A stretch of 64,000 nt of DNA, taken from Vibrio algicola. GTDB taxonomy: Bacteria > Pseudomonadota > Gammaproteobacteria > Enterobacterales > Vibrionaceae. The notes beneath the pieces are model-generated. The model ran no database searches, had not been told where the DNA came from, and saw only the letters and a program-made list of their open reading frames with translations. The position numbers and the translations under genes were made by a program. Position 1 is the first letter of the stretch, and every line of letters starts with the position of its first letter. The stretch spans positions 1,612,001-1,676,000 of the forward strand of contig NZ_CP045699.1 of assembly GCF_009601765.2 (NCBI RefSeq), given 5' to 3'. Below are positions 37,530 through 47,300 of this stretch, one piece after another.

Positions 37530-39263
37530 GTGAATATTGCAGCACTGATCAATGACAAAGTATCTCAAGCCTTAGAAGCCGCTGGCGCTCCTGCAGGAAG
37601 CCCTGCCGCTGTTCGTCAATCAGCCAAAGCCCAATTTGGTGACTACCAAGCGAATGGAGTTATGGGCGTTGCAAAAAAATTAGGCATGAATCCGCGTGAG
37701 TTTGCGCAAAAAGTATTAGACGTACTTGATCTCGATGGCATTGCTAATAAAACTGAGATCGCAGGTCCGGGCTTTATTAATATCTTTTTAGACCCTGAAT
37801 TTTTAGCCAAACAAGCCTCTAGCGCATTGTCTGATGAGCGTTTAGGGGTTGCGGCTGAGCAAGCTCAAACCATCGTTGCCGATTACTCTGCACCAAACGT
37901 TGCCAAAGAAATGCACGTTGGCCACTTACGCTCAACCATCATTGGTGACGCGGTGGTTCGTACCCTTGAGTTTTTAGGTCACAATGTTATCCGTGCCAAC
38001 CACATTGGTGATTGGGGAACTCAATTTGGTATGTTGATTGCCAACCTTGAACGCGTTGAAAAAGAGCAAGGTGAAGTGTCGATGGAACTGGCCGATCTTG
38101 AAGGCTTCTATCGCGAATCGAAAAAATTATATGATGAAGATGAAGCGTTTGCGATTCGCGCGCGTGCTTATGTGGTGAAACTGCAAAGTGGCGATGAGCA
38201 TTGCGCTAAGATGTGGAAAAAACTGGTCGATGTGACCATGATCCAAAATCAACTTAACTACGATCGCTTAAATGTTTCTCTGACGCGTGAAAACGTCATG
38301 GGCGAAAGCATGTACAACCCTATGTTGTCTGTGATTGTGAGCGATCTAAAAGAAAAAGGCTTGGCGGTTGAAAGTGATGGCGCACAAGTGGTTTTCCTTG
38401 ATGAATACAAAAATAAAGATGGCGATCCGATGGGCGTTATCGTGCAAAAACGTGATGGTGGCTTCTTATACACCACCACCGACATTGCTTGCGCTAAATA
38501 CCGCTACGAAACCCTCGGCGCAGATCGCGTGCTTTACTTTATTGATTCACGTCAGCACCAGCACTTAATGCAAGCTTGGTCTATCGTGCGTAAAGCGGGC
38601 TATGTGCCAGAGTCGGTATCATTAGAACACCATGCGTTTGGTATGATGCTTGGTAAAGATGGTCGTCCATTTAAAACTCGCGCCGGTGGTACGGTTCGTC
38701 TCGCTGATTTACTCGATGAAGCCTGTGAACGTGCACAAAAACTGATTGAAGAGAAAAACCCTGATCTTGCGACCGAAGAAAAAGCCAAGATTGCCAACAC
38801 AGTCGCCATGGCTGCGGTTAAGTATTCTGATCTATCAAAACACCGCACCACAGATTACATCTTCGATTGGGATAACATGTTGGCATTTGAAGGCAATACT
38901 GCGCCTTACATGCAATACGCTTATACCCGCGTAGCCTCTATTTTTGCTAAAGCAAACATTGATATGAACAGCCTAACCGGTGAGATCCTCATCGGTGACG
39001 AGCGTGAAAAAGCGCTAGTATCTAAATTACTGCAATTTGATGAAGCGGTTCAATCGGTCGCCAAAGAAGGTCAACCGCACCTAATGTGTAGCTACTTGTT
39101 TGAATTAGCGGGTCAGTTCTCAAGTTTCTACGAAGCTTGCCCAATTCTAAACAATCAAGATGACACCGTTAAACAAAGCCGCTTAAAATTGGCTGCACTA
39201 ACGGCTAAAACCATCAAGCAAGGTTTAGACTTATTAGGCATTGAAACGCTAGAACGTATGTAA
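37530..39263 (+). CDS. argS: Arginine-tRNA ligase
   Basis: The 577-residue class I synthetase has the ArgRS N-terminal Add-1 domain, the HIGH-type motif [20 protein letters not shown], and in place of KMSKS the [17 protein letters not shown] segment typical of bacterial ArgRS. The C-terminal DALR anticodon-binding domain ends with [13 protein letters not shown]. It charges tRNA-Arg, including the tRNA-Arg(UCU) encoded at 15.1 kb. Translation starts at GTG 37530. Confidence 0.97.
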   Translation: MNIAALINDKVSQALEAAGAPAGSPAAVRQSAKAQFGDYQANGVMGVAKKLGMNPREFAQKVLDVLDLDGIANKTEIAGPGFINIFLDPEFLAKQASSALSDERLGVAAEQAQTIVADYSAPNVAKEMHVGHLRSTIIGDAVVRTLEFLGHNVIRANHIGDWGTQFGMLIANLERVEKEQGEVSMELADLEGFYRESKKLYDEDEAFAIRARAYVVKLQSGDEHCAKMWKKLVDVTMIQNQLNYDRLNVSLTRENVMGESMYNPMLSVIVSDLKEKGLAVESDGAQVVFLDEYKNKDGDPMGVIVQKRDGGFLYTTTDIACAKYRYETLGADRVLYFIDSRQHQHLMQAWSIVRKAGYVPESVSLEHHAFGMMLGKDGRPFKTRAGGTVRLADLLDEACERAQKLIEEKNPDLATEEKAKIANTVAMAAVKYSDLSKHRTTDYIFDWDNMLAFEGNTAPYMQYAYTRVASIFAKANIDMNSLTGEILIGDEREKALVSKLLQFDEAVQSVAKEGQPHLMCSYLFELAGQFSSFYEACPILNNQDDTVKQSRLKLAALTAKTIKQGLDLLGIETLERM

Positions 39264-39294
39264 ACAACTGAACTGACTCTACTCAGTCGGCTAT

Positions 39295-39335
39295 AAAAAA
39301 TGCCCATAACGATCATGTCGTTATGGGCATTTTTA
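39295..39335. terminator. Bidirectional terminator between argS and lpxM-like gene
   Basis: AAAAAATGCCCATAACGA and TCGTTATGGGCATTTTT pair perfectly around a TCATG loop. It serves argS and the convergent acyltransferase gene. Confidence 0.92.
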
Positions 39336-39366
39336 TACCAATTTCATTGAATATTTGAATACCGCG
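39335..39366 (+). repeat. Fragment of the dispersed repeat, left end only
   Basis: ATACCAATTTCATTGAATA resembles the left terminal repeat of the element at 16311 and follows the argS terminator directly. The rest of the element is not present. Confidence 0.35.
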
Positions 39367-39416
39367 ATTAAAGCATCATTTCAAATATAAGCGGAAACTC
39401 AATACACTTAATACAC

Positions 39417-40385
39417 TTAATACAATCTTGTACCATCCGGTCGGGTGCGCAGTAAGTTTAAAATCCACATGTATTGTTTAGGATCGATGTTAACCAAATC
39501 TTCCACCGCTTTGTTCATCGCTCGGGCATCAGTTTCTTCATCGCCACTCGGCAAATTTTCAATCACCGGCAGAATATGCAATTCGTATTTACCCAACTCG
39601 GCATTATAGGCCGGAAGCATTGGCACCACTTTAGCACGACTGAGTTTCGCGACTTTACCGAAACCTTTTAAGGTCGCTTTTTGGGTGGCAAAGAAAGGCA
39701 CAAAGACTGAATTTTGCGCGCCATGATCTTCATCTGGTAAGTAATAGCCTAAATACCCGTCTTTAACGCTTCTTAAAAACGGTTTAATGCCGACACTGCG
39801 CTCATAAATTTTACCGCCATATTGCATACGTTGACGGTGAATAAGCCAGTTAGTAATAGGTTCACGCTGCTCTTTGACAATCGAGGAAACTTGGTAGCCT
39901 TGCGCGGCAATCATGACGGCAGCGTAATCAATTGCCCAAAAGTGTGGCACTAACGCAATGACCTTCTCGCCTTTATCCAATAATGGGAATAGGTTTTCAC
40001 CACCATGCACCACACCACGCGACTGGTTATGCTTACGGCTACGCAACAAAAGCTCTGGATAACCAAACATAAATTGCCCTGCGGTCGCCAGACAATCTTC
40101 AATCAGCTTTTGACGTTCTTGATCAGATTTCTCGGGAAAGCAATTGAGTAAATTTAAGCGCGCTTTTTTCATCGGCCCACCTTCTCGCCTTAAGGCTAGA
40201 CGAGACAACTTAGCGGCCAAACGATCACGTAGACGATGCGGGATGAAAGCTAAAAACACAGCAAAAAATAAGCCTATCCAAGTTAGCCAATGACGAGGAT
40301 GCAAAAAGCGCCATTCAAAGGTTGGATTATAAAGATGCTTATCTGTGGTTGCTGCTTGAGGGGAGTTGGTCTCTGATTTACTCAT
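39417..40385 (-). CDS. lpxM: Lipid A late acyltransferase (LpxL/LpxM family)
   Basis: The 322-residue protein has one N-terminal membrane helix (WLTWIGLFFAVFLAFIP) and the catalytic HX4D motif in LVPHFWAIDYAAVMIA. Other family segments are GYYLPDEDHGAQNSVFVPFF and MWILNLLRTRPDG. These enzymes add the secondary acyl chain of lipid A at the inner membrane from acyl-ACP. Vibrio has several paralogues with different positions and acyl preferences; I call LpxM on overall similarity, moderately sure. The upstream site for ATG 40385 is weak. Confidence 0.85.
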   Translation of the reverse strand: MSKSETNSPQAATTDKHLYNPTFEWRFLHPRHWLTWIGLFFAVFLAFIPHRLRDRLAAKLSRLALRREGGPMKKARLNLLNCFPEKSDQERQKLIEDCLATAGQFMFGYPELLLRSRKHNQSRGVVHGGENLFPLLDKGEKVIALVPHFWAIDYAAVMIAAQGYQVSSIVKEQREPITNWLIHRQRMQYGGKIYERSVGIKPFLRSVKDGYLGYYLPDEDHGAQNSVFVPFFATQKATLKGFGKVAKLSRAKVVPMLPAYNAELGKYELHILPVIENLPSGDEETDARAMNKAVEDLVNIDPKQYMWILNLLRTRPDGTRLY

Positions 40386-40467
40386 ATTATTATTATTGAT
40401 CGCCTAATTTGATATAAAAGGTATGGTATAACAATCCGCTAGAATTAAAAAGATGAGAAGGTCCACT

Positions 40468-40899
40468 ATGAGCTTTACATTACACCCTCAATTGCAAGCC
40501 GATACTGATATTATTGGTGATTTCCCACTCAGCATCGCTTTACTGCATAAAGAGCACATTGGCCCTTGGGTGATCTTAGTGCCCAAAGTGGCCGGATTAC
40601 AAGAATTACACCATCTGCCAATGCCGGATCAGCAGCAATTTTTACTTGAATCTCAAGTGGTCTTTCAAGCTTTAGAGCTTAGCTTTAAACCCAAGAAACT
40701 CAATCTTGGCGCACTGGGTAATATGGTGCCGCAACTGCATATCCATCATATTGCACGTTTTGAAAGCGACGTTGCTTGGCCAGGTCCAGTGTGGGGCAAT
40801 ACCGAAGGACGATCTCGCCCTTGTGACGCGCAACAGCAATTAGTTCAGCAATTGCAACAAGCGTTTAGCCTGCATCAGGTTCCATTTACTCCAACTTGA
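40468..40899 (+). CDS. HIT-family protein
   Basis: The 143-residue protein has the histidine-triad-type motif QLHIHHIARF near residue 92 and a preceding KLNLGALGNMVPQ segment common to this bacterial HIT subgroup. HIT proteins are nucleotide hydrolases or transferases; the substrate of this group is unknown. The ATG at 40468 follows AAGG; an upstream in-frame start at 40453 adds five residues. It is divergent from the acyltransferase gene. Confidence 0.87.
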   Translation: MSFTLHPQLQADTDIIGDFPLSIALLHKEHIGPWVILVPKVAGLQELHHLPMPDQQQFLLESQVVFQALELSFKPKKLNLGALGNMVPQLHIHHIARFESDVAWPGPVWGNTEGRSRPCDAQQQLVQQLQQAFSLHQVPFTPT

Positions 40900-40915
40900 T
40901 TTTTCTTCCGGATAG

Positions 40916-40950
40916 AAAAATGCCCAGATCGGATGATCTGAGCATTTTTA
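40916..40950 (+). terminator. Rho-independent terminator after the HIT gene
   Basis: AAAAATGCCCAGATC and GATCTGAGCATTTTT pair with one mismatch around a GGAT loop, about 17 nt after the stop. Confidence 0.88.
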
Positions 40951-40953
40951 ATG

Positions 40954-41095
40954 ATACCTATTCCACTTAATATTTGATCAATATGAATACGTCGAAAAGA
41001 CCCTGATTGGTTCTTGGTCGCTTGAGAAAGGCTGTCCGTCTATGGTCTATGACACTTTTCTCTGTACTCAATTTTGATAAATCATTAAATTTCTA
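40954..41095 (+). repeat. Dispersed MITE-like repeat, copy B (right end degenerate)
   Basis: This copy begins ATACCTATTCCACTTAATA and shares with the copy at 16311 the inner blocks CTTGGTCGCTTGAGAAA, GACACTTTTCTCTGTACTCA and ATCATTAAATTT. The right terminal repeat is lost and replaced by a TACTAT x3 microsatellite (41101-41118). It lies downstream of feoB and after the HIT terminator. Confidence 0.7.
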
Positions 41096-41142
41096 CTTAT
41101 TACTATTACTATTACTATTGCTTCAAGTGTGGCTCGCTTTTT

Positions 41143-43431
41143 CTAGCTGATGTTCACAATATCAATCCGCATGCTTTGCTCTTTAGCACCGATGCGTTTC
41201 ATGGTGAAGAATACCGCCAATAAAATGACCGTGATGATCGCAAGCCAGATAGAACTCATCATTGGGTGCATCTCGAAGCTCGAAACCTGATAGACCACCA
41301 CTGCCGAGGCATAAGCTAAAAACATGGTCCAAGATGCAATGAATATCGCATAATTACGGCCAAATTCACGCGCATAAGCCCCCATTGCCGCCGCACATGG
41401 CGTATATAATAAGATAAAGACTAAATAGGCAAACGCCGCGCCACCGGTAACAAAGTAAGCTTGAATATTTCCAAACACACCGCTACTCACACCTTGGTCG
41501 GCCGCTGCTGCATCTTTATCGCCTAAATCGCCTACTTCAATGCCTAATGGATCGCTGAAGTTAAGCGCGGCTAAATTATCTGGAATACTTTGCAGCGCAG
41601 CCATTAAACTCGCGGTTAAATTAAATTCTTCTTCTTCACCTGAAGGGTCGGAATATAAATTATTTAATGTGCCCACTACCGCTTCTTTAGCAAAGATACC
41701 GGTAATAATACCAACCGTTGCTGGCCAGTTATCTTTCTCGACCCCCATGGGAGATAATACCGGTGTCACTACTTTTGCCGCATGGGATAGCACCGAATTT
41801 TGGCTGTCTTGGTTACCAAATGAACCATCGACACCCCATGAATTAAAGAAACTTAACACCGCCACTACCAATACAATGGTTTTACCCGCACCAAAAACAA
41901 AGCGTTTCAATTTCTGCCATGTTTTTAGCACCACATTACGCAAAGTGGGAATTTCATAATCTGGAATTTCCATGATAAAGCTGGTGCTCTTACCTGGATA
42001 CAGGGTGTGTTTCAACACTAAGCCGGTAAACACTGCCGCTAAAATACCCAGTAGATATAAAGCAAATACCACGTTTTGACCATTGGTTGGGAAGAATGCA
42101 GCGGCAAATAATGTATAAACCGGTAGGCGCGCCCCACAAGACATAAATGGTGCCATCGCCGCCGACAGTTTACGCTCACGTTCTTGATCTAAAGTGCGAG
42201 TTGCCATAATAGCGGGCACATTACAGCCAAAACCTAAAATAAGAGGCACAAATGCTTTACCTGGCAGGCCTATTTTTTGCATCACTTTATCTAATACGAA
42301 AGCAGCGCGCGCCATATAACCAGAGCTTTCTAGTAAGGTTAAGAATAGATACAAACAAGCGATCACCGGAATAAAGGTAGCAACGGTTTGAATACCACCA
42401 CCAAAACCATCCGCAATCACAGTCACAAGCCACACAGGTAAGTGCGGATCTAATAAATGATGGCCGCCGTCAACCAATAATGCGCCGACCCCAATATCAA
42501 AAAAATCGATAAACGCACTACCGATATTGATGGAGAACATAAACATCAAATACATGATGGCGAAAAACACCGGAATACCAAACCATTTATTGAGCACAAA
42601 CTGATCGAGTTTCTCGGTAAAACTCTTACTGAATGAAGAATCTAATTGACGAACTTGATGACACAATTGATGCAAGTATTCAAATTTACTGTTGGTAACC
42701 GCCAGATCGATATCGGTTGTTGCTGAGAGTTGCTGAGTTAACGCCTCCAATACCGCTTGATCACGGTCTGAAAGGGTTTTTGTCACCAAACCATCTTGTT
42801 CGATTGCACGAATAGAAAGTGCACGAGGAAGCAAAATACCATCTTGAGGCCACAGTGGATTGATTTGCTCAATTGCCGCTTCTATGTTGCCTGGATAATG
42901 AAGAACTAATCCATCAACCTGTAAATTCTGATGTGCAATCTTATGCAAGTCGGCTTTAAATTGCGCCACCTGCTTTTTATTAATCGCCGACAGTATAAAG
43001 ACGGGGCAACCTAGCTCTTGTTGCAGTGCTTTAACGTCAATTTCTTGGCGTTCACGATGTAGGGCATCTAATTTATTCAACACCACGATCATTGGGCGGC
43101 CCAATTCACGCAGTTGCAGTGTCATATATAAGCTACGTTCTAAACTGGTGGCATCGACCACATTAATGATTAAATCGGCAGGCATAGACGAAATAGCGGA
43201 AGAAGCAATAGATTCATCGACACTGTTGGCATCATTGGCACTGTTTAAAGAATAGATACCAGGCAGGTCAGTAAGACTGAAGGATTCGTCATTAAATTCA
43301 AATGAGCCGGTTTTTTTCTCAACCGTGACTCCCGCCCAATTGCCAACTTGCTGCTTGGCACCGGTAAGACCATTAAATAATGTCGTTTTACCACTATTAG
43401 GGTTACCAACGGTTAGAATATTAAAGTTCAT
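41143..43431 (-). CDS. feoB: FeoB, ferrous iron transporter GTPase
   Basis: The 762-residue protein has an N-terminal G domain (G1 GNPNSGKTTLFN, G3 DLPGIYSLN, G4 LNKLDA) with a GDI-like helical region, then a multi-helix membrane part with the two Gate motifs, including GFGCNVPAIMATRTL and MSCGARLPVYTLFAAAF. It imports Fe2+ across the inner membrane under low oxygen. Its ATG overlaps the feoA stop by 4 bp. No feoC gene follows: beyond the stop there is only a microsatellite and the dispersed repeat. Confidence 0.96.
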   Translation of the reverse strand: MNFNILTVGNPNSGKTTLFNGLTGAKQQVGNWAGVTVEKKTGSFEFNDESFSLTDLPGIYSLNSANDANSVDESIASSAISSMPADLIINVVDATSLERSLYMTLQLRELGRPMIVVLNKLDALHRERQEIDVKALQQELGCPVFILSAINKKQVAQFKADLHKIAHQNLQVDGLVLHYPGNIEAAIEQINPLWPQDGILLPRALSIRAIEQDGLVTKTLSDRDQAVLEALTQQLSATTDIDLAVTNSKFEYLHQLCHQVRQLDSSFSKSFTEKLDQFVLNKWFGIPVFFAIMYLMFMFSINIGSAFIDFFDIGVGALLVDGGHHLLDPHLPVWLVTVIADGFGGGIQTVATFIPVIACLYLFLTLLESSGYMARAAFVLDKVMQKIGLPGKAFVPLILGFGCNVPAIMATRTLDQERERKLSAAMAPFMSCGARLPVYTLFAAAFFPTNGQNVVFALYLLGILAAVFTGLVLKHTLYPGKSTSFIMEIPDYEIPTLRNVVLKTWQKLKRFVFGAGKTIVLVVAVLSFFNSWGVDGSFGNQDSQNSVLSHAAKVVTPVLSPMGVEKDNWPATVGIITGIFAKEAVVGTLNNLYSDPSGEEEEFNLTASLMAALQSIPDNLAALNFSDPLGIEVGDLGDKDAAAADQGVSSGVFGNIQAYFVTGGAAFAYLVFILLYTPCAAAMGAYAREFGRNYAIFIASWTMFLAYASAVVVYQVSSFEMHPMMSSIWLAIITVILLAVFFTMKRIGAKEQSMRIDIVNIS

Positions 43432-43658
43432 ACCTCTACCTCTATTGCAATGTCAGAGGCAATCTTGCCACGGATAGCAAGTGATACCCCTCTGACTTCG
43501 ACCTGTAATGGATCACCCATTGGCGCTTTACGAATCAACTTAACTTGGGTGTTTGGCAGCATTCCCATGATCATCAGTTTCTTCCTTATATCTGGTGTTA
43601 ATTCTGATAGATCAACAATGCGAGCACTTTGCCCACTTTTAAGTTCACTTAATTTCAT
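43428..43658 (-). CDS. feoA: FeoA, ferrous iron transport accessory protein
   Basis: The 76-residue SH3-like protein matches FeoA: MKLSELKSGQSARIVDLSEL, MGMLPNTQVKLIRKAPMGDP and a C-terminal VSLAIRGKIASDIAIEVEV. It is a small cytoplasmic partner of FeoB. The ATG at 43658 is the usual start; five codons upstream another in-frame start exists at 43673. It is the first gene of feoAB, and the upstream region holds FNR- and Fur-type sites. Confidence 0.93.
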   Translation of the reverse strand: MKLSELKSGQSARIVDLSELTPDIRKKLMIMGMLPNTQVKLIRKAPMGDPLQVEVRGVSLAIRGKIASDIAIEVEV

Positions 43659-43671
43659 GTAAAACCCAACC

Positions 43672-43694
43672 ATTAATGATAACCATTCCTATTT
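43672..43694 (-). promoter_or_regulatory. Possible Fur box upstream of feoA
   Basis: ATTAATGATAACCATTCCT resembles the A/T-rich Fur consensus (AATGATAATNATTNTCATT type) in its left two thirds. It lies 14 nt or so before the feoA start. feoAB is Fur-repressed in many gammaproteobacteria; the match here is partial. Confidence 0.4.
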
Positions 43695-43728
43695 TCACTC
43701 ATGATACAGGTAAAGTCAGTAACTTTTT

Positions 43729-43742
43729 TTGATATATATCAA
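43729..43742. promoter_or_regulatory. FNR-type binding site upstream of feoAB
   Basis: TTGATATATATCAA is a perfect match to the FNR consensus TTGAT-N4-ATCAA. It lies about 71-84 nt before the feoA start, suitable for anaerobic activation. E. coli feo is FNR-activated, which supports the reading. Confidence 0.7.
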
Positions 43743-43779
43743 TTTATCCTGTTATTTGATAGTTATTCTCATTACCACC

Positions 43780-43826
43780 GTCAAAAACGTCAGATTTGAA
43801 ATTGTTCTCTATTGTCAAAAACGTCA
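43780..43826. repeat. Pair of 13-bp direct repeats GTCAAAAACGTCA
   Basis: The 13-mer GTCAAAAACGTCA occurs at 43780-43792 and exactly again at 43814-43826, 34 nt apart start to start. Each copy itself contains GTCA twice in direct orientation. They lie upstream of the feoA regulatory sites and of the candidate sRNA promoter. They look like operator sites for an unknown regulator. Confidence 0.5.
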
Positions 43827-43932
43827 ATTTAACTAAAAGTGATGGGGTTTATTTTTATTTATACCAACAAGGACCAGGCTATAAGCCATTGAATAAAAAC
43901 AGCTATTTTCAATAAAATTTATATTGTCGCTT

Positions 43933-43997
43933 TTATCATGATAACTTGTCGTTATTTTTATGCGCAAATTAAGCCCAGTCGCGCTATAAATAACCTT
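43933..43997 (+). promoter_or_regulatory. Probable promoter region of the candidate sRNA
   Basis: A perfect 12-bp palindrome TTATCATGATAA (43933-43944) precedes a -10-like TATAAAT at 43985-43991. No good -35 hexamer is seen 16-18 nt before it, suggesting activator dependence; the palindrome is centred about 60 nt before the predicted start, a usual activator position. The start would fall near 43998. Confidence 0.4.
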
Positions 43998-44123
43998 GTC
44001 GATAGGGAACACCCTAACGAATTTTATTCCTGAGGTGTGTTGAGCAATCAATACACTCGGCAGCAAGCGAAGGTGTCGTTGGCACCCGTGACATAGTCCC
44101 CCCGGCCGTGTCACGTTTTTTTT
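43998..44123 (+). ncRNA. Candidate structured small RNA with rho-independent terminator
   Basis: On the plus strand four hairpins follow one another: TCGATAGGG/CCCTAACGA (43999-44020); a 13-bp stem with one bulged G and a GCAA tetraloop (44029-44060, CTGAG.TGTGTTGA against TCAATACA.CTCGG, two G-U pairs); GGTG/CACC (44072-44086); and CGTGACA/TGTCACG followed by eight T (44087-44123). A -10-like box sits just upstream. No protein gene follows in this orientation. I do not recognise it as RyhB, Spot 42, Qrr, FnrS, 6S or a known riboswitch. The fold was done by eye. Confidence 0.5.
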
Positions 44124-44136
44124 ATTCTGGACTGAT

Positions 44137-44163
44137 GAGTGCCATATCTTGAATATGGCACTT
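44137..44163. other. Inverted repeat between candidate sRNA and the AraC-type regulator gene
   Basis: GTGCCATAT, five bases, ATATGGCAC: a perfect 9-bp stem. Neither strand has a T-run after it, so it is not a typical terminator; it may be a protein-binding site. From here to 44371 I see nothing else. Confidence 0.45.
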
Positions 44164-44371
44164 GTTGTCACCCTCTTAGTTATCCTTTTTATCTATTACA
44201 AATCTACTTTATTTCCCTATTAAAATAAGCACTATTCAAATCAATCACTGCGTCTAACAACCTATTACGGCATAAATTGTGCCATATTGCGGTTGATTGC
44301 CTTTGATTTGATTGGTATTAGATAGAATTGATAAGGTTGTAAAAGCCTAGCAGCCTTGATCAGCAACAGTG

Positions 44372-47300
44372 CTAATCTTGTTGGGTATTTTCAATAAATT
44401 TAGAAGGGGTCAGCCCAAAGTGGGTTTTAAAGCGCTGGCTAAAGTAAGAAGGGTCGTTAAAACCGGATTCAAATGCGGTATCAGCCACTTTATAGCCCGA
44501 CATTAGCATTTCACACGCCTTTTCTAAACGATACTGAGTCAAATAATCCATAAAGGAACGTTCCGTTAAATTTTTAAATTTACGTTGTAAGCTACGCTCT
44601 GAAACAAATAATAGTTTGGCTGCCACACTGGTGCCAAAATCAGGATCCGAAAAGTTCTGCTCTACCAAGTCGTATACCTTGGTTAGCCATTGCTCTTTAA
44701 GATCAATAAGGACTTTATCATCCCCTTCACTACCATTAATTTGCAAGTGCTTACTATCAATTTCTTCCATATCAACCAAGGCATCTGTATCTAGAATCTC
44801 ACTTGATTTGGTCGATATCACACCCTCTGCTAATGCATTTATTCGATAGCCATCAATCGGCCATGTCACGATTAATTGAGTCACCTGAGTAATAGTATTG
44901 GTGGTAAAGCTAAAGGTTCCACCATTTTGTTGCACTAATTCCGCCATCACCGCTAGAGTGGTATTGAGAGGTTTATGAGTAATAGGCGTAATGTCGAGAC
45001 CGAATTCTTGAGCTTCATAAGCTAAAATTTCTGACTCTGAAATCCCAATACCTTGATCTTGCACTATCACTTGTAGCTGATTATCTTTTAACTTGGTGGA
45101 TAAGGTAACATCTTGACCCTTCTTCGCCCGTATCAACGCACTCGCCAGTAAACTATTCAATACAGTATCAAAATTCGCGTAACGTACTCTTATCATGCAA
45201 TTTGGTGTCTCGTCATATACCACCAATTTAACACCTGCATTTTCAGCATCCAATTGCCAACCTTGAGTAATGGCTTTAATCACCAATGACACCATTTTGC
45301 CTTGAGGGATCACTTTTTTCTCACTGGATAAATGCAAAAGACTGATTTGTTCTAAGTAGCTCAACGATTGTTGTAACAACTCTAATTGCGTACTTTTTGA
45401 GTATTGATCCATATTAATTTTAATATTTTCAATACACGCTGCCGCTTCTTCACTGACCTCATTAATTAGTGATTCTCGAGTCTCTGCTTGGCGGCGTAAC
45501 TCGGCATTACTGCTGATCAATAATTGACTTTGATGTTTCAATTGATTAGTTTTCAAATTTATCAATCGACGCAAACGAATGTTCTTGCTCATCATGGCTC
45601 GCGCGCGCCAAACAAAAATAGCAAGAATTAGCAGCAGCATTAACACTATGGTTAAAATGGCAAACCAAGAGGTTAAATACCAAGGTTTATCAATAATAAA
45701 ACGGTATTGAGTATTCTTTTTATTACTACCGAATTGAGACAAAGCTTTAAATTCAATTGCGTAGCTACCAGGGCTTAATTTATTAAACGTCACCTGTGAG
45801 CCCTGTAGGGAGACCCAATCATGTTTATGGCTACCCACTAATCGGTATTGTAAATGAGGCACATCCAGATCCGGCAATACCCCAAATAAAAACGTCACAC
45901 TTTTACCATAACTCAAGTGTAATTCACGGTCTGGATTAGGAGAAATGGCCACCCGAGAGCGATCAAGTAACACTTCTCCAACTATGACATTATTTTCAGG
46001 TAATTGAGCCATAAGTAACTGTGGAGTGGAGGCTTGAACCAGTCCAAGTTTGCTGCTGAGTACCAATTGATTACCATCGGGCGATAACGCACAGCCATCG
46101 GGTAAAAACTCATTTGAAACCATGCCAAAAGGCGATGAGAAGTGTTTGACTAATAAGCCTGCGGGATTATAAAAGCTGATTCCTTTGGTCGTGGCAAGCC
46201 AGGTGCCATTGGCTGCCGTTGCAACACATAAAGCCGAACTATTCGAGTCTTGCAGCGGTACGGGGACGACACGGCTTTTGGCTATATCAATAGAGATCAC
46301 GCCATAGTTATTCACCGCCCACAGCGTTTTATCACTCACTTGACTAATGCTGTCGGTACCGCCAAACTCTGCGCTAAAGGTATCAAATAAAATACGCCCT
46401 TTATGGTACTCATATAAACCATGATCGGTTCCTATCCAAACCCGCCCATATTTATCCGCATATAAATCGGTAATATCTCCGTTAATCGTGCCCTTTTGCA
46501 TCCAAGTCAGGGAAAAGTTTTTTATACTATTATTGGTTGGGAAATAACGATACAAGCCAGATGCAGTTGAAAACCATAGCGTTTGTGCCGAATCCGCACT
46601 TAAATGGGTAATGGTATCGTTAAATCGGCCTTCCTCCACATTGATTTTCTGATTATGGTAGGTGATCGGATCAAAACACCATAATTCATTATCCCGAGTA
46701 AGCCAATATTGACTTTTTACTCTGACAATACTACGAATATTTCCGGTCATTATACGTTCTACTTTGGCCGCTTTATCACCATTTTTAGCAGCATGAATTC
46801 GATATAACCCGGTTGTCGTCGCCAACCAACTATCGCCATCATTATTAACTAACATATTGTTAATTCGACCAAATGGAATTTGATTTTTTTGTGTGCCAAA
46901 ACGTACGCGCTTAAACATCGCACTTGATTGTGAGTAATAACTGACTCCACGCGCGGTGGCTATCCATATCCCCCCTTTTTGATCTAAGGCCAGATCAAAA
47001 ATCGAATTATTAGCGAGGGAATAATCATCTTGATAGTTGGCTTGAAATATTGTGGTTGAAGCTTGGTGAATATTATAAACCAACAAGCCATTTTGAGTGC
47101 CTATCCAATAATCGGTTGCGCTTATCGCGATACTGGTGACATCTTCACTCCCAATACTTTGTGGTTGCAGCGCCCCTGTGGTTCCATTAAGCCACTTAAC
47201 CCCTGTTTGCGTAGCCAATAAAATTCGATCTTGTTGTTGGTCATAATAGATTTTATTGATGCCTGTTATTTCATTACCGGTCAGCTTTTTTATCCCGGTG

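Noticed and set aside
41098..41120. TACTAT tandem run as a CRISPR-like or regulatory array
   Set aside because: Only three 6-bp units; a simple microsatellite beside the degenerate repeat.
41540..41959. 139-codon plus-strand frame inside feoB
   Set aside because: Antisense shadow of conserved feoB codons; no independent evidence.
44137..44163. Perfect 9-bp inverted repeat as terminator of the AraC-type regulator gene
   Set aside because: No T-run on the minus strand and more than 200 bp from the stop. Listed as an inverted repeat only.
43833..44171. 112-codon minus-strand open frame in the feoA-regulator gap
   Set aside because: Odd composition, no ribosome-binding site of note, no recognisable motif, and it overlaps the hairpins and T-run of the candidate sRNA on the other strand. 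Judged a chance frame.
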